A stretch of 64,000 nucleotides of DNA, from the NCBI GenBank assembly GCA_016841765.1, contig JAENYN010000011.1:1-64000 (forward strand), written 5' to 3'. Shown piece after piece: positions 34,296 through 42,441 of this stretch; the first letter of the stretch is position 1, and each line of letters starts with the position of its first letter. The translations under genes and the position numbers were made by a program. The DNA is from Guptibacillus hwajinpoensis (lineage in GTDB: Bacteria; Bacillota; Bacilli; Bacillales; Bacillaceae_O). The notes beneath the pieces are model-generated. The model was not told the origin of the DNA, did not search any database, and saw only the letters and a program-made list of their open reading frames with translations.

Positions 34296-34321
34296 AAAAG
34301 GCATCCGCTCCTGCAGATGCC
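34296..34321 (-). terminator. Terminator after the RsbT-like gene
   Basis: On the minus strand GGCATC ... GATGCC followed by TTTTGATG, just after the stop at 34331. Confidence 0.65.
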
Positions 34322-34330
34322 CCCTGAAAA

Positions 34331-34735
34331 TTATTTATTCAGCCATTTGATGGCAGTGATCTTCGTTCCTTTCCCTTGCTCGGAATCGATGGCGAGTTCA
34401 TCCATCAATCTTTTAACGGATGGAAGTCCGTACCCTAAACTGTTCGCTGTTGAATAACCATCCTCCAATGCCCGGTCGATATTGTCAATCCCCGGACCTT
34501 CATCGGTGGCAGATATTTTGATTCCTACTTTATCCGCTCCGGTGATAGCTTCAAAAGAAATTACACCTTTTTCTGCATGCACAAGGATGTTTTTTGAAAG
34601 CTCTGCTGCCGAAAGAACAATTTTGCTTTTATCCACTTCACCGAACCCGAGCCGGTCAGCAAACTTTTTTGCTGAAACTCTGGCAAGGAAATAGTCCCAT
34701 TCATTTGTTATTCTTTCAGTCACAAAAGTATCCAT
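34331..34735 (-). CDS. RsbT-like serine kinase / anti-sigma factor
   Basis: A 134-residue GHKL ATPase with the N box LSAAELSKNILVHAE, the G1 box DEGPGIDNI and the G2 region GYGLPSVKRLMDEL, very close in pattern to B. subtilis RsbT (ELARNI, DQGPGI, GLPGVKRLMDEF, IKWL at the end). RsbT phosphorylates stressosome RsbS/RsbR and activates RsbU upstream of sigma-B. Here there is no rsbR, rsbS or rsbU, so it is an orphan. The ATG at 34735 has GGAGGG upstream at a normal distance. Confidence 0.87.
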   Translation of the reverse strand: MDTFVTERITNEWDYFLARVSAKKFADRLGFGEVDKSKIVLSAAELSKNILVHAEKGVISFEAITGADKVGIKISATDEGPGIDNIDRALEDGYSTANSLGYGLPSVKRLMDELAIDSEQGKGTKITAIKWLNK

Positions 34736-34931
34736 TTGGCCCTCCATACACGTACGCTGCTTGATTTGTTATTTCGAAAGTTACTGATGCGGATTCCTGG
34801 TTAAGGTTATGTACCCATTACTATAAACCGATTAAACCATGCGGTCTTCAACATACCACCCGGGAAGGGAAAGGGGAAGGGTGAAATGGCCTGTATCATT
34901 CAGAGTGTATGTGTTTGTTTTACCCCGGTAC

Positions 34932-35230
34932 GGCGAGTAGCGGGGGGATGGGGGCGCGATTTTGCGGAGGTTATGAGATCAGGTGTCGCAGGCAGGATTA
35001 GCGGCGCGAAAACAGGTGGATATAGCGTGAAAAAACGCATTTGGCATGAAACGGAACCTCTACGGCGCGAAACAGGAAAAGTTTGGCGCGGACTGGAAGA
35101 TAAACGGCATGAAACCAGATTGCCAGCTGAGTCCCTGTCATTGCAGGGTGTGAAAAATCATGGAATTAGCGTGAAATAAAACAAATTAAGCACGAAAACC
35201 GGATTCAACGGCGCAAAACCAAACCGCCAG
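34932..35230 (+). repeat. 21-bp periodic array, consensus RGCGYGAAA, about 14 units
   Basis: The motif starts at 34932, 34953, then 34982, 35003, 35024, 35043, 35064, 35085, 35106, (35127 degenerate), 35147, 35168, 35189 and 35210. Most steps are exactly 21 bp. Only the first nine bases of each unit are conserved; the other twelve vary. It fills the space between the RsbT-like gene and the HPA regulator promoter. No gene is supported here. Confidence 0.88.
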
Positions 35231-35261
35231 ACGTACAAAAAAAGACTGCCCTCCCTGCAAA

Positions 35262-35290
35262 TTGACCAATAATATATGAAATCCTATATA
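35262..35290 (+). promoter_or_regulatory. Sigma-A promoter of the HPA regulator
   Basis: TTGACC (35262-35267), a 17-bp spacer, TATATA (35285-35290). It lies 53 bp upstream of the GntR-family start codon. Confidence 0.75.
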
Positions 35291-35307
35291 TTTTTATAAA
35301 ATTTATG

Positions 35308-35329
35308 TTGAAATCATATATGATTTCAA
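35308..35329. promoter_or_regulatory. 22-bp perfect palindrome, likely GntR operator
   Basis: The left half is TTGAAATCATA and the right half its exact complement. It sits just downstream of the -10 and 13 bp before the start codon of the GntR-family gene. This suits autorepression. A GAAATC half site also lies between the promoter boxes (about 35278-35283). Confidence 0.75.
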
Positions 35330-35342
35330 TTAAGATGAACTC

Positions 35343-36020
35343 ATGGAGAAGAACAATAGCAAACTAACAAAAAAAGAATACGCTTACAATATTATCAAAG
35401 AACGAATTCTTGACGGCACATATGCACCGGGGCACCGGGTTGTCATCGACCAGCTGTCGAAAGAAATCTACACGAGCGCAATCCCGATCAGGGAAGCGAT
35501 CCGCCAGCTGGAGTCTGAGAACCTGATTGAATACAAGCAGTATTCCGGTGCTGTCGTCACCCCGATTGACGAAAATCAGTATCTTGAAGCGTTAACCGTT
35601 TTATCTGTGTTAGCGGCCCACGCCACCGCCCTTGGAGCACGGCACATTCCAAAACAGCAAATCCGTGAATTGAAAAAAATAAATGAAAGGATGAAAATCG
35701 CGCTTGACGATTTCGACTTTGCCGCTTTTGGAAAACTAAACCGCGAATTCCACATGCTGACGTATTCCTATTGTGATAACAGCTATCTGCTTGAACACAT
35801 CCAGCAGGTCCACAGGAAGCTGGATTCGATCAGGAGAACTGGTGCAGCATTCGTCCCGCCAAGAGCAAGGGAATCCATAAGGGAACATGGCAGGATCATT
35901 GAGCTTCTAACCGAAAACGCTCCGTTTGAAGAGATTGAAAGATTTGTGAAACAGCATAAATTGAATACTGTTGAATCCTTTAAAAAAAGAAAAACAAAGT
36001 TGACATATCCTACCGTGTAG
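35343..36020 (+). CDS. GntR-family (FadR/FCD subfamily) regulator of the HPA cluster
   Basis: A 225-residue protein with an N-terminal winged helix (residues 8-75; LSKEIYTSAIPIREAIRQLESENLIEY) and a C-terminal all-helical FCD ligand domain containing the metal-site pattern NREFHMLTY and SIREHGRIIELL. It heads the aromatic catabolic cluster in the same direction, has a good promoter and a palindromic operator, and probably represses it until a pathway acid binds. The ribosome binding site is weak (AAGATG), suggesting low expression. Confidence 0.88.
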   Translation: MEKNNSKLTKKEYAYNIIKERILDGTYAPGHRVVIDQLSKEIYTSAIPIREAIRQLESENLIEYKQYSGAVVTPIDENQYLEALTVLSVLAAHATALGARHIPKQQIRELKKINERMKIALDDFDFAAFGKLNREFHMLTYSYCDNSYLLEHIQQVHRKLDSIRRTGAAFVPPRARESIREHGRIIELLTENAPFEEIERFVKQHKLNTVESFKKRKTKLTYPTV

Positions 36021-36116
36021 GAGGAGGTGCAATTTTTTTTCGATTAAATTAACTGAAAATTAGTAAGGTTTAGAATATTTTATCACTATAACAATAAAAC
36101 GAAAGGCGGATGGGTT

Positions 36117-37043
36117 ATGAAAACATACGAAAAAGCAAAGGAACAATTCCGCGGGTCGATTGCACCGATCATTACACCGTTTGACGAAAATGGCATGGTT
36201 GATACCGCGACACTGGAAAATCTGGTGAACTGGCATATTGACAGCGGCAGTCACGGCATCTCCGTAACGGGCACAACCGGAGAGCCGAGTTCCCTTACCT
36301 TAAAAGAAAGAGAGCTGGTCATGGAAACGGCCATCAAAGCTGCCAAAGGCAGGGTGCCGGTCATCCCGGGAACAGGTTCGACAAACCATGATGAAACGAT
36401 GCATCTAACGAAGGCGGCTAAAGAAATGGGAGCCGATGGAGCGATGGTCATCGTCCCGTATTACAACAAACCTTCACAGCATGCCTTGTATAAGCATTTT
36501 AAAACAGTTGCGGATGCGGTTGATATTCCGATCATCATCTATAACATTCCCGGCAGGACAGCCGTGAATTTGGATGTCAAAACGCTGGCGCGCCTGAATG
36601 AAGACTGCGAGAACATTATCGGCGTAAAAGAGTCCAATAAGGACTTCGAACATGTCAACCGCGTTCTCCTGAACTGCGGCAGAGATTTCTTATTATTCTC
36701 AGGGATTGAGTTATTATGCTATCCAATGTTGGCAATAGGGGGGGCAGGGTACATAAGTGCTACCGCAAATGTATTGCCGGGCCGGGTTGCAGATGTTTAC
36801 AATGCCTGGGCTGAAGGTGACGTGAAGCGTGCCCAGGATCTGCATTATGATCTCATGCCGCTGAATGATGTACTGTTCAAAGACACGAACCCGGCACCGC
36901 TGAAAGCCGCTCTGGGCATGATGGGCAAAATCGAGCCGCGCCTGAGGATGCCGATGGATCTGCCGTCAAGTGAACTTCAGGAGGAAATCAGGGAAGTCCT
37001 TACGAGTTACGGATTAATTTCTACAGAAGTGGGGAGTCGATGA
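36117..37043 (+). CDS. DapA-family aldolase, likely 2,4-dihydroxyhept-2-enedioate aldolase
   Basis: A 308-residue class I aldolase of the dihydrodipicolinate synthase family: GTTGE (52-56), catalytic Tyr142 in IIIYNIPGRTAVNL and Schiff-base Lys171 in IIGVKES. In this cluster the expected reaction is retro-aldol cleavage of 4-hydroxy-2-oxoheptane-1,7-dioate to pyruvate and succinic semialdehyde, done in E. coli by the unrelated HpaI. A lysine biosynthesis role is less likely given the surroundings. The assignment rests on context. Confidence 0.82.
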   Translation: MKTYEKAKEQFRGSIAPIITPFDENGMVDTATLENLVNWHIDSGSHGISVTGTTGEPSSLTLKERELVMETAIKAAKGRVPVIPGTGSTNHDETMHLTKAAKEMGADGAMVIVPYYNKPSQHALYKHFKTVADAVDIPIIIYNIPGRTAVNLDVKTLARLNEDCENIIGVKESNKDFEHVNRVLLNCGRDFLLFSGIELLCYPMLAIGGAGYISATANVLPGRVADVYNAWAEGDVKRAQDLHYDLMPLNDVLFKDTNPAPLKAALGMMGKIEPRLRMPMDLPSSELQEEIREVLTSYGLISTEVGSR

Positions 37044-37047
37044 GTTT

Positions 37048-37848
37048 ATGAAAACAGCACGTTTTATTGCAGGTGGTAAAGAACATACAGGTGTATTATC
37101 CGCTGACGGGAAACAGGTGACGGCTGTATCGGGAAACAGCTGGAACCTTGAAGATATTCAAGCATGGCTGCCGCCGGTCAAGCCCAACAAGGTGATCGGC
37201 CTGGCTCTGAACTTTGCTGACCACGCCGAGGAGCTCGGCCTTGAAAAGCCGGCTGAGCCTGTTCTGTTCATAAAGCCGAACTCAGCAATTGTCGGCCATA
37301 AAGCAGAAGTCTATTATCCGGACGGCGCAACATATATGCATTACGAAAATGAACTGGCAGTGGTGATCGGCAAACATGGCCGCCAAATAAAGAAAGAAGA
37401 GGCCTACGATTATGTAAAAGGTTATACGATCGCCAATGACGTGACGGTCCGTGACTTTGTGAATAATTATTACCGGCCGCCAGTCAGAGCGAAGGGCCAC
37501 GATACGTTCGGCCCGCTCGGCCCTTACCTCGTCAGCAAGGATGAGGTGGCCGATCCTGACAATCTTACCTTAAAGACATTTGTTAACGGTGAACTGAGAC
37601 AGGAAGGCAATACCCGTGATCTCATCTACAAGATTCCTGATTTGATAGAGTTCATCAGCTCCTTTATGACGCTGGAGCCGAATGACATCATTTTAACCGG
37701 AACGCCTAAAGGATTGTCCCATATTTATCCGGGTGATGAAGTAAGACTTGAAATTGAGGGGGTGGGTGCTCTTGAAAACACAATCAAAGACGGCAGGCGG
37801 AACGTCGGCGCAGGCAGCAGCGGAAGTTATGCAGCACAAGAAAATTGA
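37048..37848 (+). CDS. Fumarylacetoacetate hydrolase-family isomerase/decarboxylase (HpaG-like)
   Basis: A 266-residue FAH-fold protein. The metal site is in the core: MHYENELAVVIG (Glu ligands), GYTIANDVTVRDF and RAKGHDTFGPLGPYL, with LILTG-type TGTPKG and HIYPGDEVRLEIEGVG. In homoprotocatechuate pathways this fold acts as 5-oxopent-3-ene-1,2,5-tricarboxylate decarboxylase and/or 2-hydroxyhepta-2,4-diene-1,7-dioate isomerase (HpcE/HpaG). Only one single-length copy is present. It overlaps hpaE by 77 bp if that gene starts at 37772. Confidence 0.88.
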   Translation: MKTARFIAGGKEHTGVLSADGKQVTAVSGNSWNLEDIQAWLPPVKPNKVIGLALNFADHAEELGLEKPAEPVLFIKPNSAIVGHKAEVYYPDGATYMHYENELAVVIGKHGRQIKKEEAYDYVKGYTIANDVTVRDFVNNYYRPPVRAKGHDTFGPLGPYLVSKDEVADPDNLTLKTFVNGELRQEGNTRDLIYKIPDLIEFISSFMTLEPNDIILTGTPKGLSHIYPGDEVRLEIEGVGALENTIKDGRRNVGAGSSGSYAAQEN

Positions 37849-39310
37849 TGATGTGCTCCATTATATTAACGGGGAATTCACCAGCTCCGCTTCAGGGGAT
37901 GAGTTTGAAAATCGGAGCCCATTCACAAATGAAGTCCTTAACAGTATAGCAAGCGGCGGCAGGGAAGACATCAGTCGGGCGGCAGCAGCTGCACACGAAG
38001 CGTTCACCAGCGGTCCATGGAAAACGATGAAGCTGTCGGAACGGATGAAACTGATCAACAAGATCGCTGACTTGATTGATGAAGAGGTCGAGAAAATCGC
38101 ATACCTGGAAGCTCTTGATACAGGCCTCCCGATCAGCCAGACAAAGAAGATGACGGCACGTGCAGCGGAAAATTTCCGTTTCTATGCAAGAATGGTTCAA
38201 ACGAGATTGGTAGGCGAAGCATATCAAGTAGATGATGAGTTTATGAACTATACCATGTATAAACCTGTCGGTGTGGCCGGGCTGATCACTCCCTGGAACG
38301 CTCCATATATGCTGGAGACGTGGAAAGTGGCGCCTGCACTTGCAACCGGGAATACTGTTGTGCTGAAGCCGGCGGAGCTCTCGCCGCTGACAGCGAACAA
38401 ACTGGCACAAATCATCGACAGGGCCGGTCTTCCGGCAGGGGTTTTCAATGTCGTCCACGGATTCGGGGAAACAGCGGGGGATGCGCTTGTGAGACATCCT
38501 GATGTCACCTTGATATCGTTTACGGGCGAAACGGTCACCGGCACAACCATAATCAAAAATGCCGCGGATACACTGAAGCGGACATCAATGGAACTTGGCG
38601 GCAAATCACCGCTCATCGTATTCGAGGATGCCGACTTTGACAGGGCACTTGATGCTGCCGTCTGGGGATTGTTCTCATTCAATGGGGAAAGATGTACAGC
38701 GAATTCAAGAGTCTTCCTACAGTCCTCTATTTATGATAAGTTCGTCAGCGCCCTGAAACAGCGTGTAAGAAACATCAAAATCGGAGACCCGATGGATCCG
38801 GAAACGCAGCTCGGACCGCTGATCGACCCGAATCACCAGGCTAAAGTGTCCGGTTATATAGAAACCGGCCGGGAAGAAGGATGCGACGTTTTCTCCTCCG
38901 AAATACCAGTAGAACTGAAACAGGGCAACTTTGTAAGCCCAACGCTGCTCCTGAATGCAAGAAATGAAATGAAAGTTGCCCAGGAAGAGATTTTCGGGCC
39001 GGTCATGGCTGTCATCAAATTTGAAACCGAAGAAGAAGTCATCCGGATGGCAAATGATGTGAAATACGGCCTTGCCGGTTATGTGTGGACGAATGACTTG
39101 AAACGCGGCCACCGTGTTGCACAGGCGGTGGAAGCCGGAATGCTCTGGATCAATGCCCAGAATGTCCGCGACTTGCGCATTCCGTTCGGCGGCATGAAGG
39201 CAAGCGGAATCGGCAGGGAAGGCGGCCATTATGCGTTCGAGTTTTATACAGAACCGAAAGTGATCCATGTAGCACTCGGGGAACATCATATCCCCCAGTT
39301 CGGAAAGTAA
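37772..39310 (+). CDS. hpaE: 5-Carboxymethyl-2-hydroxymuconate semialdehyde dehydrogenase
   Basis: A 512-residue NAD-dependent aldehyde dehydrogenase oxidising the ring-cleavage product of HpaD. Landmarks: YINGEF, TPWNAPYMLETWKVAPALATGNTVVLKPAE, FTGETVTGTTI, MELGGKSPL (Glu), FNGERCTANSRV (catalytic Cys) and EEIFGPV. Start choice: the TTG at 37772 has GAGGGGGTG seven bases upstream and lies inside the preceding gene. The ATG at 37829 gives a more usual 493-residue protein but has only a weak site. HpaE identity comes from both sequence type and cluster. Confidence 0.9.
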   Translation: MKTQSKTAGGTSAQAAAEVMQHKKIDDVLHYINGEFTSSASGDEFENRSPFTNEVLNSIASGGREDISRAAAAAHEAFTSGPWKTMKLSERMKLINKIADLIDEEVEKIAYLEALDTGLPISQTKKMTARAAENFRFYARMVQTRLVGEAYQVDDEFMNYTMYKPVGVAGLITPWNAPYMLETWKVAPALATGNTVVLKPAELSPLTANKLAQIIDRAGLPAGVFNVVHGFGETAGDALVRHPDVTLISFTGETVTGTTIIKNAADTLKRTSMELGGKSPLIVFEDADFDRALDAAVWGLFSFNGERCTANSRVFLQSSIYDKFVSALKQRVRNIKIGDPMDPETQLGPLIDPNHQAKVSGYIETGREEGCDVFSSEIPVELKQGNFVSPTLLLNARNEMKVAQEEIFGPVMAVIKFETEEEVIRMANDVKYGLAGYVWTNDLKRGHRVAQAVEAGMLWINAQNVRDLRIPFGGMKASGIGREGGHYAFEFYTEPKVIHVALGEHHIPQFGK

Positions 39311-39323
39311 AGTGAAAGTAAAG

Positions 39324-39351
39324 GCCGGGAGGGGGGGATCTTCCTCCCGGC
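39324..39351 (+). terminator. Intercistronic hairpin after hpaE
   Basis: Perfect nine-base stem GCCGGGAGG with its complement CCTCCCGGC and no T run. It may protect or attenuate the mRNA between the first three HPA genes and the FAD synthetase/transporter genes. Confidence 0.55.
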
Positions 39352-39452
39352 AACCAAGGAAAGAATGATGGACACGAACGCTGTCTTGCTGAAAGACAGC
39401 AAGCGGTGACTCCTTTAATGAAAATGCTTACAAAATGAAGAGGTGGAGTTGA

Positions 39453-40316
39453 GTGGAAACGATTTATCTGAAGCATGGTGATTCCGTAACATCCGAGAAA
39501 ACACCTGCAGTTTTGGCTCTGGGCTTTTTTGACGGAGTCCACCTGGGCCATCAAAAGATCATCCGGACTGCCCGTACCATCGCAGATAAAAAGGGGCTTC
39601 CGCTTGCTGTAATGACATTTGATCCACATCCGCGTGAAGTAATGGGCCTCCGTGAAAAGACGGGACAGCATCTCACCCCTTTTCGGGAAAAAGCAGCTAT
39701 TATGAAGCGGATGGGCGTCGACTTTCTTTACGTTGTTCATTTTAACAAAGAATTCGGGTCACTTACCCCTGAACAGTTTGTGCATTCATACATTATCAAT
39801 TTACAGGCAAGGCATGTTACCGCAGGCTTCGATTTTACATACGGGCGCTGCGGCAAAGGAGATATGGAGCTACTGAGGCAACTAGGTGGGGGCATCTTCG
39901 GTGTGACGGTTGTTGAGAAGGTAGAGAGCCGAAGCAGAAAGATAGGTTCCACCCTGATCCGGGAGCTAGTATCCAGCGGCAGCGTAGCTAAGATTCCGCC
40001 CCTTCTTGGAAGCCATTATGAGGTGAAAGGAATGGCAAGCGGAGCAGCAAACTTATCAGGATTCGGAAAAGGCTCGGGTATCATTAAGGTCGATTTCAGA
40101 GAGGACTTTGTGTTGCCGCCGCCCGGCCGCTACCGTGTCAATATATCGATTGGAAATGCGAATCAGCCAGGTGTTTGCATCATGACAAGGGGGAGGGGAT
40201 CGATTTTTGTTCCGGCCCTGCCGGACAGAATAATTGGACGAACATGCCGCTTGGAATGGGTCGACAGATTATCGGATTTGACAGAATTGCCTCGGAAACA
40301 GGCAGTGGAAGCTTAA
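39453..40316 (+). CDS. FAD synthetase (FMN adenylyltransferase) with degenerate kinase domain
   Basis: A 287-residue RibF-like protein. Residues 15-185 hold the nucleotidyltransferase domain (GFFDGVHLGHQK at 24-35, FDPHPREVM, GFDFTYGRCGKGD). The C-terminal 100 residues align loosely with riboflavin kinase but lack its PTAN signature and catalytic glutamate. It probably makes FAD from FMN and ATP only. Its place inside a cluster encoding a flavin-dependent hydroxylase suggests a dedicated cofactor supply. GTG start with GAGGTGGAG five bases upstream. Confidence 0.82.
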   Translation: METIYLKHGDSVTSEKTPAVLALGFFDGVHLGHQKIIRTARTIADKKGLPLAVMTFDPHPREVMGLREKTGQHLTPFREKAAIMKRMGVDFLYVVHFNKEFGSLTPEQFVHSYIINLQARHVTAGFDFTYGRCGKGDMELLRQLGGGIFGVTVVEKVESRSRKIGSTLIRELVSSGSVAKIPPLLGSHYEVKGMASGAANLSGFGKGSGIIKVDFREDFVLPPPGRYRVNISIGNANQPGVCIMTRGRGSIFVPALPDRIIGRTCRLEWVDRLSDLTELPRKQAVEA

Positions 40317-40344
40317 TCTTTTTTAAGGAGAAGGGGGAGAACGA

Positions 40345-41532
40345 ATGAAAAAGGCAACAGCTATACTGGTGAGTGTTTTTATACTTATCGCTCTGGCCGC
40401 ATGTGGTGCTGAAACAAAGACGAAAACCACTTCAACAGGGGGAGACGGAGGGGATGTCATTAAAATCGGGGGCATTTTTGCTGCCTCCGGCGGAGCGGCC
40501 CCATTAGGAAAAGGGGAGATGGACACCGCCAAGATGCTCGCTGAACAAATAAATGAAGCCGGCGGCATAAATGGCAAAGAGGTGGAACTCATCGCTTATG
40601 ACAGCAAGTCCGACCAAAATGAAGCGGTCCTTTCGATGAAGAAGCTTATTGAGCAGGACAAGGTCCTTGCGATTGTAGGAGGGACAACAAGCGGAAATAC
40701 CCTTGCAATGCTGCCGCAGGCCATGAAAGCGAAAGTACCGTTCATTTCCCTGGCAGCAAGCAAGGAAATCAATAATCCTTCAGACGGGTCCAGCAGGGAC
40801 TGGGTCTTCAAAACGGCGCAGGGTGATGACGTTGTCATTCCAAAAGTCCTTGAATACTTGAAAAGCGAAAACCTGACAAAGGTTGCCTGGCTTAATGTCG
40901 CCAATTCATTCGGAACAAGCGGACATGAGGAATTTTTGCAGCTTGCACCGGATTTTGGGGTTGAAGCCGTAATCGAAGAGGAGTTCGAAGCGACCGTGAA
41001 TGACGCCAAAGCGATGCTGACAAGAGTGAAGAAGGCCAAGCCTGATGCGGTCATCATCTGGGGAACGGCACAAGAATCGGCAGTAGTCACAAAAAATATC
41101 CACCAGCTGAATATGGATATCCCTGTTATTGAAAGCCACGGCATCGCATCATCAAAGTTTCTTGAACTGGCCGGAGAAGCGGCAGAAGGAGTTGTGTTCC
41201 CGGCCGGCAGAATACTTGTGGCTGACCAGCTTCCGGATTCAGATAATCAAAAAGAGACGATCACAGCGTTCAAAAAAGACTTTGAAGAGAAATTCGATTA
41301 TCCGGCAAGCGCCTTCGCAGGCCATGCCTGGGACGGAATTCAGATTATGAAACAGGCGATTGAGGAAGGCGGGGAAGACCGGGAGGCAATTAAAGAAGCC
41401 CTTACAAACACAAAAGACTTTGTCGGAATCAGCGGAATCTTCAATATGAGTGCGGAAGACCATAACGGTCTCGGCAGTGATTCCCTTATCATGATTGAAG
41501 TCAAGGACGGCAACTGGACTATTAAAGAATAA
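40345..41532 (+). CDS. ABC transporter substrate-binding lipoprotein (LivJ family)
   Basis: A 395-residue lipoprotein (signal ending ALAAC, Cys20) with the type I periplasmic fold of branched-chain amino acid binding proteins: KIGGIFAASGGAAPLGKGEMDTAKMLAEQINEAGGINGKE, IVGGTTSGNTLAMLPQA, FAGHAWDGIQIMKQAIE. First of five contiguous transporter genes in the HPA cluster. The ligand is therefore probably 4-hydroxyphenylacetate or a related aromatic acid rather than leucine; this is inference from position. Confidence 0.9.
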   Translation: MKKATAILVSVFILIALAACGAETKTKTTSTGGDGGDVIKIGGIFAASGGAAPLGKGEMDTAKMLAEQINEAGGINGKEVELIAYDSKSDQNEAVLSMKKLIEQDKVLAIVGGTTSGNTLAMLPQAMKAKVPFISLAASKEINNPSDGSSRDWVFKTAQGDDVVIPKVLEYLKSENLTKVAWLNVANSFGTSGHEEFLQLAPDFGVEAVIEEEFEATVNDAKAMLTRVKKAKPDAVIIWGTAQESAVVTKNIHQLNMDIPVIESHGIASSKFLELAGEAAEGVVFPAGRILVADQLPDSDNQKETITAFKKDFEEKFDYPASAFAGHAWDGIQIMKQAIEEGGEDREAIKEALTNTKDFVGISGIFNMSAEDHNGLGSDSLIMIEVKDGNWTIKE

Positions 41533-41545
41533 GGGGGGAGGGATT

Positions 41546-42427
41546 GTGGAGGTACTCAGCCAGTTTATCCAATTGTTATTTTCGGGCATGACGATCGGCA
41601 GCATCTATGCTTTAATCGCCATCGGTTTTGTCGTCACCTATAACGTGACGGGGGTGTTGAATTTTGCCCAGGGGGAATTTGCGATGCTCGGTGCATTGAT
41701 CAGCATTTCCCTGACAGGGATGGGGCTGCCGCTTTTGGCAGCCGTCGTCCTTGCTGTATTGATCGTGTCAGCTGTCGGAGCATTGTTTGAACGGACAGCG
41801 ATTTACCCGGCAAGAGGTTCGTCCGTTCCGACCTTGATCATTATCACCATCGGTGTGTCAATTGCGTTAAGAGGGATTGCCATTTTGATTTGGGGAACCC
41901 AGCCACAATCCCTGCCGCCTTTTACAAAGAATGACCCGATCACCATATTTGAGGCGGTTCTGCTCCCACAGAGCCTCTGGGCCATCGGCATCTCACTCAT
42001 CAGTGTGTTCATCATGGGTTATTTCTTCAATAAAACGTATATCGGAAAGGCTCTTACAGCGTGTGTTGTCAATAAGTTCGCCGCCAGGCTGATGGGGATC
42101 AATCCTGAAAAGATGTCCTTGATCACAATTGCAATCAGTGCTGGTGTTGGTGCAATCGCCGGTATTATCATCGCTCCAATCTCAGGCGCCTCCTATAGCA
42201 TGGGAATGATGCTCGGAATGAAAGCGTTTGTCGCGGCGGTCATCGGCGGACTTACAAATGCGCCTGCTGCCGTAATCGGAGCATTCCTTATCGGCATTCT
42301 GGAAGCCTTCACGGAAGGGCTCTGGTCTTCCGGCTTGAAGGATGCCGTAAGTTTCGGCCTGCTGCTTCTGATTTTATTCTTCATGCCTAACGGATTGTTT
42401 GCAAAAGCCACCGGAAAACGGGTTTGA
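41546..42427 (+). CDS. Branched-chain-type ABC permease (LivH family)
   Basis: A 293-residue membrane permease with about eight helices (GMTIGSIYALIAIGFVVTYNVTGVLNFAQGEFAMLGAL is the family N-terminal signature; ALTACVVNKFAARLMGINPEKM is the ABC-contact EAA-like loop). GTG start at 41546, with GGGGGGAGG six bases upstream; 13 bp after the binding-protein gene. Pairs with the LivM-type permease encoded next. Confidence 0.92.
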   Translation: MEVLSQFIQLLFSGMTIGSIYALIAIGFVVTYNVTGVLNFAQGEFAMLGALISISLTGMGLPLLAAVVLAVLIVSAVGALFERTAIYPARGSSVPTLIIITIGVSIALRGIAILIWGTQPQSLPPFTKNDPITIFEAVLLPQSLWAIGISLISVFIMGYFFNKTYIGKALTACVVNKFAARLMGINPEKMSLITIAISAGVGAIAGIIIAPISGASYSMGMMLGMKAFVAAVIGGLTNAPAAVIGAFLIGILEAFTEGLWSSGLKDAVSFGLLLLILFFMPNGLFAKATGKRV

Positions 42428-42441
42428 AAGGAGAAGATGGC

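Noticed and set aside
34886-35179. 97-codon open frame inside the 21-bp array
   Set aside because: 21 bp equals seven codons, so a periodic array easily stays open. The predicted peptide has no hydrophobic core, no ribosome binding site and no recognisable pattern.
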